A DNA stretch of 64,000 bases from Pseudomonas yamanorum. Lineage in GTDB: Bacteria > Pseudomonadota > Gammaproteobacteria > Pseudomonadales > Pseudomonadaceae. The position numbers and the translations under genes are program-made. The first letter of the stretch is position 1. The number at the start of each line of letters is the position of its first letter. This document shows, in pieces, positions 60,501 through 64,000 of the stretch. The stretch is taken from the NCBI RefSeq assembly GCF_900105735.1, contig NZ_LT629793.1, positions 4,898,001 to 4,962,000 on the forward strand, in the 5' to 3' direction. The notes under the pieces are model-generated. The model saw only the letters and a program-made list of their open reading frames with translations. It ran no database searches and was not told where the DNA came from.

Positions 60501-62539
60501 TTGGCGTAGCCATCAAAACCCCGGGTGTGAGTGCGGGTGGTGTCGCTGGAAGTGTTTTCCGCCGAAGCGATCTTGATATCACCCTTGGCGTCGGCCGTCA
60601 GTTCGCCTGTGGCAGACACCTTGGAACCACTGACTTCGATGTCCTTGGCGCTGTGCAGTGCGAGGTTACTGTCCGAGCGCAGTTCGCTGGCGACCACGGT
60701 GCTGTCCTTGAGGTTCTTGCGGCTTTCGTCCTTGGAGATCCCGAAGAACTTGCTGTCCTTGCTGTAGCGGTTGTCGTGGGACGTGTCGCGTACGCCATCG
60801 ATCACCAGCGAACCCTTGTCGCTGATGACGCTGGCCTGCGTGCCGCCACGGGCCTGGCTGCCGCTGATGCGTACTTCATCGGCCTTCACGATCAGCTTGC
60901 CGTCGGCGTTGACCTTGCTGCCGGTATTCAGGGTTTTGCCCTTGTCGCCATCGCCCTTGGAGCCGAAGAAACTGCCGCCCACCAGGTCACCGGAGTAACC
61001 GTTATCCCGGCTGCTTTGGGTCCGGCTGGCGCTGGTGATTTCCACGTGCCGGGCGGCCAGTTGAATATCCCCCGGGGTTTTCAGTTCGGCGCCCTGCAAT
61101 TGCAGGGCCTGCCGGCCGGTCAGTTCCAGGTTCTTGCCGGCCTTGAGGCTACTGGTGATGCTGCGTTGTTCGCTGGCGGACCTGTCCCAGTCGGCTTTCC
61201 ACAGGTGCTTGCGGTGGTTGCCCTGGTCGCGGGTTTCATGGGTCTCGGTGGCGGCGGTCAGGCGCAGGTCTGCGCCACTGTTGACGCGCACGGTATCGCC
61301 GGCGTCGACACGGCTGGCCTTGATCTCGGTGTTGGCGCCGGAAGACAGCGCGGCGTTCTGCTGCGCGACGACGCTGTTGCCGTGCTGGCGCGAGTCCTTG
61401 TCGGTGGTGGTGCGGTCGTAGGTTTCGTAGGTGAAGAGGAAGTTGCTGTTGTTCCACTGCTCACGCTTTTCCTGGAGCTTGCGGCTCTCCAGGCTACTCA
61501 AGGTCAGGTTGCGGCCAGCGTCGAGCTTGACGTTGCGCCCGCCAATATCGGTGGCGGCCAGGCTCAAGTCCTTGGCGCTGTGCAGGTCGACATCGCCCTG
61601 GCGGCTTTGCACCCCGGCGCGGGTGGCCTCAAGGCTATTGGCGTGCACCTGGCCGCTGATGTCGAGGTCGCCGGCCGAGCGGATGTTCACGCCGTCCCGC
61701 CCATCCACTTGCACGGCCCCCACGCGTACGCCGGCACCTTCGGCGGTGCTGACGATATTGATCCGCCCGGCCTGCATCGCACCGAACAGGCTGGCGTCGA
61801 TACGCTGGTCTCCGGTCTTGCTGGCCGGGTCTACCTGGCGCACCTGGCCGCTGGCAACGTCGACCTGATTGCGGCCGATGGTGAGGTTCAATTGATCACG
61901 GGCGCTGAGCCGACCTTCGCTGTCGATGCGCGGTGCGATCAGGTTGATCGAGCCGTCACGGTTTTGCAGGCCCTGGGCCTGCACCGTCAGTTGGCCGCTT
62001 GCATCACGGGTGTTCAAGCCTTGCAGCTTGCCGTCGCTGAGCTCGGGACGGCCGACGACCAGGCTGGCGTTGGGGGTGTTGATGAAGCTGCCACCGTTGA
62101 CAGAAATCCCGTTCGGGTTGGCCAGCACATAATCCGCCGCCTGGCCAAAAATCTCCTGCGCACCGTTGAGAGCCGAGGCGTTACGGCTGACCACTTCATT
62201 GAGGATCACGCTCGCAGCCTGGCCCTGGAACTGCGGGTTGGCCGCCAGGTGCCCGGCGAGTTGGGATTGCCCCGCCTGCAAGGCGTTGTTCAACACCACG
62301 CCTTGGCGGTCGACGTTGTAGTCGAGAAATTGGTTGTGGGACAGGCCGCCGGCATTCGGCGCGACGATATTGACGATAGGCACGCCCGCCTGGTTTTGCA
62401 GTTGTGGGGTGCCGCCGGGCCCTTCGACGACGGTCAAGCCGCCGGCCAGTACGAGTTGAGGTAACAGGAACAGGCTGGCGATGGCCCAGCGCAGTTTGCC
62501 CTGTGGAGAGAGGTGAAAAGCATGAGTGTTAGTCGGCAT
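57584..62539 (-). CDS. Two-partner secretion haemagglutinin-type exoprotein (TpsA)
   Basis: 1651 residues from ATG 62539; the 30-codon extension to a TTG is rejected. A signal sequence (LRWAIASLFLLPQLVLAG) is followed by the TPS domain with NQFLDYNV and the NPNG motif (LANPNGISVNGGSF). Then come over 1000 residues of beta-helix-type haemagglutinin repeats rich in GDI/GGDL, ATxTxS and GS. I find no cysteine. Near residues 1370-1480 (about 58085-58430) a charged helical stretch interrupts the repeats. The C-terminus is short, with no VENN motif, pretoxin domain or toxin, and no immunity gene follows. It is likely an adhesin or biofilm protein. Confidence 0.9.
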   Translation of the reverse strand: MPTNTHAFHLSPQGKLRWAIASLFLLPQLVLAGGLTVVEGPGGTPQLQNQAGVPIVNIVAPNAGGLSHNQFLDYNVDRQGVVLNNALQAGQSQLAGHLAANPQFQGQAASVILNEVVSRNASALNGAQEIFGQAADYVLANPNGISVNGGSFINTPNASLVVGRPELSDGKLQGLNTRDASGQLTVQAQGLQNRDGSINLIAPRIDSEGRLSARDQLNLTIGRNQVDVASGQVRQVDPASKTGDQRIDASLFGAMQAGRINIVSTAEGAGVRVGAVQVDGRDGVNIRSAGDLDISGQVHANSLEATRAGVQSRQGDVDLHSAKDLSLAATDIGGRNVKLDAGRNLTLSSLESRKLQEKREQWNNSNFLFTYETYDRTTTDKDSRQHGNSVVAQQNAALSSGANTEIKASRVDAGDTVRVNSGADLRLTAATETHETRDQGNHRKHLWKADWDRSASEQRSITSSLKAGKNLELTGRQALQLQGAELKTPGDIQLAARHVEITSASRTQSSRDNGYSGDLVGGSFFGSKGDGDKGKTLNTGSKVNADGKLIVKADEVRISGSQARGGTQASVISDKGSLVIDGVRDTSHDNRYSKDSKFFGISKDESRKNLKDSTVVASELRSDSNLALHSAKDIEVSGSKVSATGELTADAKGDIKIASAENTSSDTTRTHTRGFDGYAKETADGTRQYRAGVNYEDQQKTSHTDTTRQQASSLSGGTLAVAAGGDLSVEGSGLKATQGDATLSGKNVELLATHDSTANTTEQTTTGGGVYYTGGLDRAGSGAQFSHQSSHDTNSKTTAHTSTVAAAGKLTINAGNTLTSQGAQAKAGSGLQVNAAQVDNQAAHNSESSTHKENGWTADAGANIEYKGITRPIEKAIEGVAQSKFHQPGLLDAFEQPNVGLDVEVGHANKSRTQQDSTAVVSQFTGGTVQVNVAGKLQDEGTQYHATEGGLKIDAGSHLATAAATTHSSSEQGVDAKAGVRVYTTTGEDLNVRGSGAGGSSDVRESTSTAVVGSYAGAQGVGIDVKGDARYEGSQFNGGQAGVDLKAGGELALNQANDTQSKTSSTLRGNGSLTVGTAPGTNGNNVNLGAGVQLDNKRLDTQDSQARVATLQGKGPVQLNSGADLTLQGTRIGSSSAKTGDINLAAGGKLDLQAATERHVSNASNLGGGLNVGAGKTSSAESSGKTGSLSANFNIGKGAENDQTVSVGQLHSNGNVTLASGGNSADAIHLQGTQIAASNVSLDAVNGGILQESAQSTQAHDSWGVTLGAGGSGGKTTLANAGEHDTPKTQYGINARAKVDVDYLQGTTQHDSQIKADTVVINSAGDTRLSGARIDANQVSGKIGGDLVVESRKDHVSSTQVNVDAKLDVEKNQPGVVNKLAKTTGPLKDKVQAKAEGAFDKHREKLENAVDKGTEHLASAKDNVVNSVGNAKERLGEKLTRSGSYDVNPEPRGAFGTRVEQAKTYLADKKDALGTRLSSVKEKLWPKTSDSYAVSGKNTTGSSVANTAENVLFGDKSGTTAYTPTLNLNVSHVAKDSVTQASGISGTQGVNLQVGGETRLTGARIGASEGKVDLGGSAVNATTLTGSDYRADVGLNVSKSPVNLALGAKDELTRKQDDATRKDQAINLGPLRVGGHSNSQELQAGIDQGTH

Positions 62540-62642
62540 AAATAGTCTCGCTCTGTTGGCTGATCGGTGAAGTGCGTCGTTCGGTGCAACGCTGCCGTGC
62601 TGATCAGGTGCTGCGGTTATTTCAGGCAAATCAGGTGTCGGC

Positions 62643-64000
62643 TCATATCTGCAAACTAAGGCGCGTCAGCCAGACCTCCGGCTCCTGGGCAAACCCCGCG
62701 GGGGTGTTCAAGTTGCGTTGGTAATCGAGGTCGAGTTGCACGTTCTTCCAGCTCAGGTTGAGCCCGGCACTGGCGCCGCTCAGGCGTTGGCTGCGGGCGC
62801 CGTATTCACGCTTGACCCAGCCGTTGTCCAGGCCCAGCCGCGGGGTGATCTTGAACGGCAGGTCGCTGTTGAGTGGCAGGCGCAGGGTGTTGCGCCACAC
62901 CGCGCCAATGGCACCGGACGCGTTGTTCTCGCGATAGCCACGCACCGCCGAATCGTCAGTCACCAGCAGTTGTTCGATGGCAGGCAATGCATCCGGGCTG
63001 TATTGCACCGACAGTTGGCTCTGCCACTGCCACGGTTGCCCGATAAGCTGGCCGTTGCGCCATTGGGTGAGGTTGGCTCGGTACTTGTGAAATTGCGCCT
63101 GGGGCAGGTTTTTCACTACCTGATCGGCATCGCGGTCGGCGCCGAACCAGGTCAGGCCCTGAGCGTAATTGACGTCCAGGTTCCACACCGCGCTGTTGAG
63201 CCAGAACAGATTCACACCGGCCTCGGCCACGGTCAGGGTCGGGCTCTGAATACCCAGCCGAACCTTTTGCAGGTAGCTGTCGACGTCCTTGTAAGCCAGT
63301 TGCAGGTTGGCGCTCAGTTGATGGCTTTGGTCGCGCCACAACACCCGGTCGGTGCGCAGGCTGACTTGATCGGTGCGGCCACTGTTATAGAGCGTGGTGC
63401 GGCTGAGCTTGAACGGCGAGCGGTACTCGGCATGGCTGGCGAACAGGCTGTAGGTCCAGTAACCGTAGGGGATGGAATAAAACAGGCTGTTGCTGCGGCT
63501 GTAACGCGGGCCGTGGTTGAGGGTGTCGCTGAAGCTCAGGTTGAGGGCGTCGTTGAGCTGCAACGGGCTGTCCAGGCTCAGGCTCACCGCATTGCGATCA
63601 CGGCCGGTGCCGGCACTTCCCAGGTTGTCGACACCCAGTCCCAACGCCCACCGCGAGGCACTGCTGCGCGAGCGCAGGATGATCCGTGAGGCGCCCGGTG
63701 TGCTGCCGGGGGCGATGTCGGCGGTGAGGTCAACCGAGCGCAGGCGATTGAGTTGGTCCAGGCCCTGTTCCAGGTCCCGCAGGTTCAGCGGTTCGCCGAG
63801 CATTCCTGGGAATGCCCCGCGTAACGACACGGGGAGGCTCTGATCGGCCAGCTCGATGGCTTCGACGTAGCCTTCCTCGACGTGAATATCCAGCGGGTGC
63901 CCGGCGGCCGGGGTGCTGATCAGGTATGGGCGACTGGCGATATAGCCGGCCTCGACATACAGGCGGGTGATCTCGGCGAGCAGGCGGTTGATCTGCGCGA
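62643..64000 (-). CDS. TpsB outer-membrane transporter (ShlB/FhaC family; 5' end outside window)
   Basis: At least 452 residues are visible; the frame is open to the window edge, so no start is seen. The visible part begins inside the first POTRA domain (INRLLAEITRLYVEAGYIAS) and runs through the second (PGMLGEPLNLRDLEQGLDQL, then NRLRSVDL). It continues into the 16-strand barrel with the L6 region (VRGYRENNASGAIGAVWRN) and ends GFAQEPEVWLTRLSLQI. It secretes the TpsA encoded 103 bp downstream; the two form one transcript. Confidence 0.93.
   Translation of the reverse strand, partial: AQINRLLAEITRLYVEAGYIASRPYLISTPAAGHPLDIHVEEGYVEAIELADQSLPVSLRGAFPGMLGEPLNLRDLEQGLDQLNRLRSVDLTADIAPGSTPGASRIILRSRSSASRWALGLGVDNLGSAGTGRDRNAVSLSLDSPLQLNDALNLSFSDTLNHGPRYSRSNSLFYSIPYGYWTYSLFASHAEYRSPFKLSRTTLYNSGRTDQVSLRTDRVLWRDQSHQLSANLQLAYKDVDSYLQKVRLGIQSPTLTVAEAGVNLFWLNSAVWNLDVNYAQGLTWFGADRDADQVVKNLPQAQFHKYRANLTQWRNGQLIGQPWQWQSQLSVQYSPDALPAIEQLLVTDDSAVRGYRENNASGAIGAVWRNTLRLPLNSDLPFKITPRLGLDNGWVKREYGARSQRLSGASAGLNLSWKNVQLDLDYQRNLNTPAGFAQEPEVWLTRLSLQI

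Noticed and set aside
60410-62464. 684-codon open frame on the plus strand, opposite tpsA (with another of 612 codons at 58475-60313)
   Set aside because: Antisense shadows of a GC-rich, repeat-coding gene; no ribosome site, and low-complexity A/G/V/L/H-rich composition without any domain.

Overview
The window is chromosomal DNA from a fluorescent Pseudomonas, most likely of the P. fluorescens group. The evidence is MvaT in place of H-NS, OprD- and OprL-type envelope proteins, a PctA-like chemoreceptor, high GC, and several families of paired REP palindromes (REPINs). Nearly all of it is core genome. I see no prophage, insertion sequence, CRISPR array or integron.

Layout. 0-4 kb: an MHS-family MFS transporter (cut by the window edge) behind a clear sigma-54 promoter, with a DctB/DctD-like two-component pair. 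4-10.5 kb: class I fumarase, a ferredoxin reductase, an enoyl-CoA hydratase, pyruvate kinase, a small lipoprotein and a PilZ protein. 10.5-17.2 kb: a tight six-gene operon (RDD, SpoIIM-like, DUF4129, DUF4350, MoxR ATPase, DUF58) that looks like an uncharacterised membrane-bound AAA+ system. 17.3-24.4 kb: sbcB, mvaT, purU, a small acidic ORF, a PctA-like chemoreceptor and a HerA-like ATPase. 24.4-35.5 kb: dciA, secA, argJ, a MutT-ThiE fusion, a PduO-type adenosyltransferase, a sensor kinase, panE, yajQ and mscS. 35.7-53.6 kb: oprD, a HIT protein, slyX, a membrane-anchored cold-shock-domain protein, a Dps-like protein, an RHH protein, an FmdB protein, aspS, pmpR/yebC, ruvCAB, ybgC-tolQRAB-pal-cpoB, queE, queC and tRNA-Lys. 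53.7-57.5 kb: pstSCAB behind a Pho box, without phoU. 57.6-64 kb: a two-partner secretion pair, a 1651-residue haemagglutinin-type TpsA and its TpsB (cut by the window edge).

Functional groups. The first block is a dicarboxylate/2-oxoglutarate sensing and uptake module. ruvCAB with aspS and yebC, and the Tol-Pal genes followed by queuosine genes, form the usual gammaproteobacterial cluster. The pst operon handles high-affinity phosphate uptake. The TPS pair makes a large surface or secreted beta-helix protein; no C-terminal toxin or immunity gene accompanies it.

The best candidates for new biology are the MoxR/DUF58/SpoIIM operon, the helical insert in TpsA, the divergent ThiE domain fused to MutT, the long oprD upstream region with an ArgR-like site and an orphan terminator, and the leader hairpins before fumarase and secA. 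Family assignments come from reading motifs and from memory of related genomes; no database search was run.
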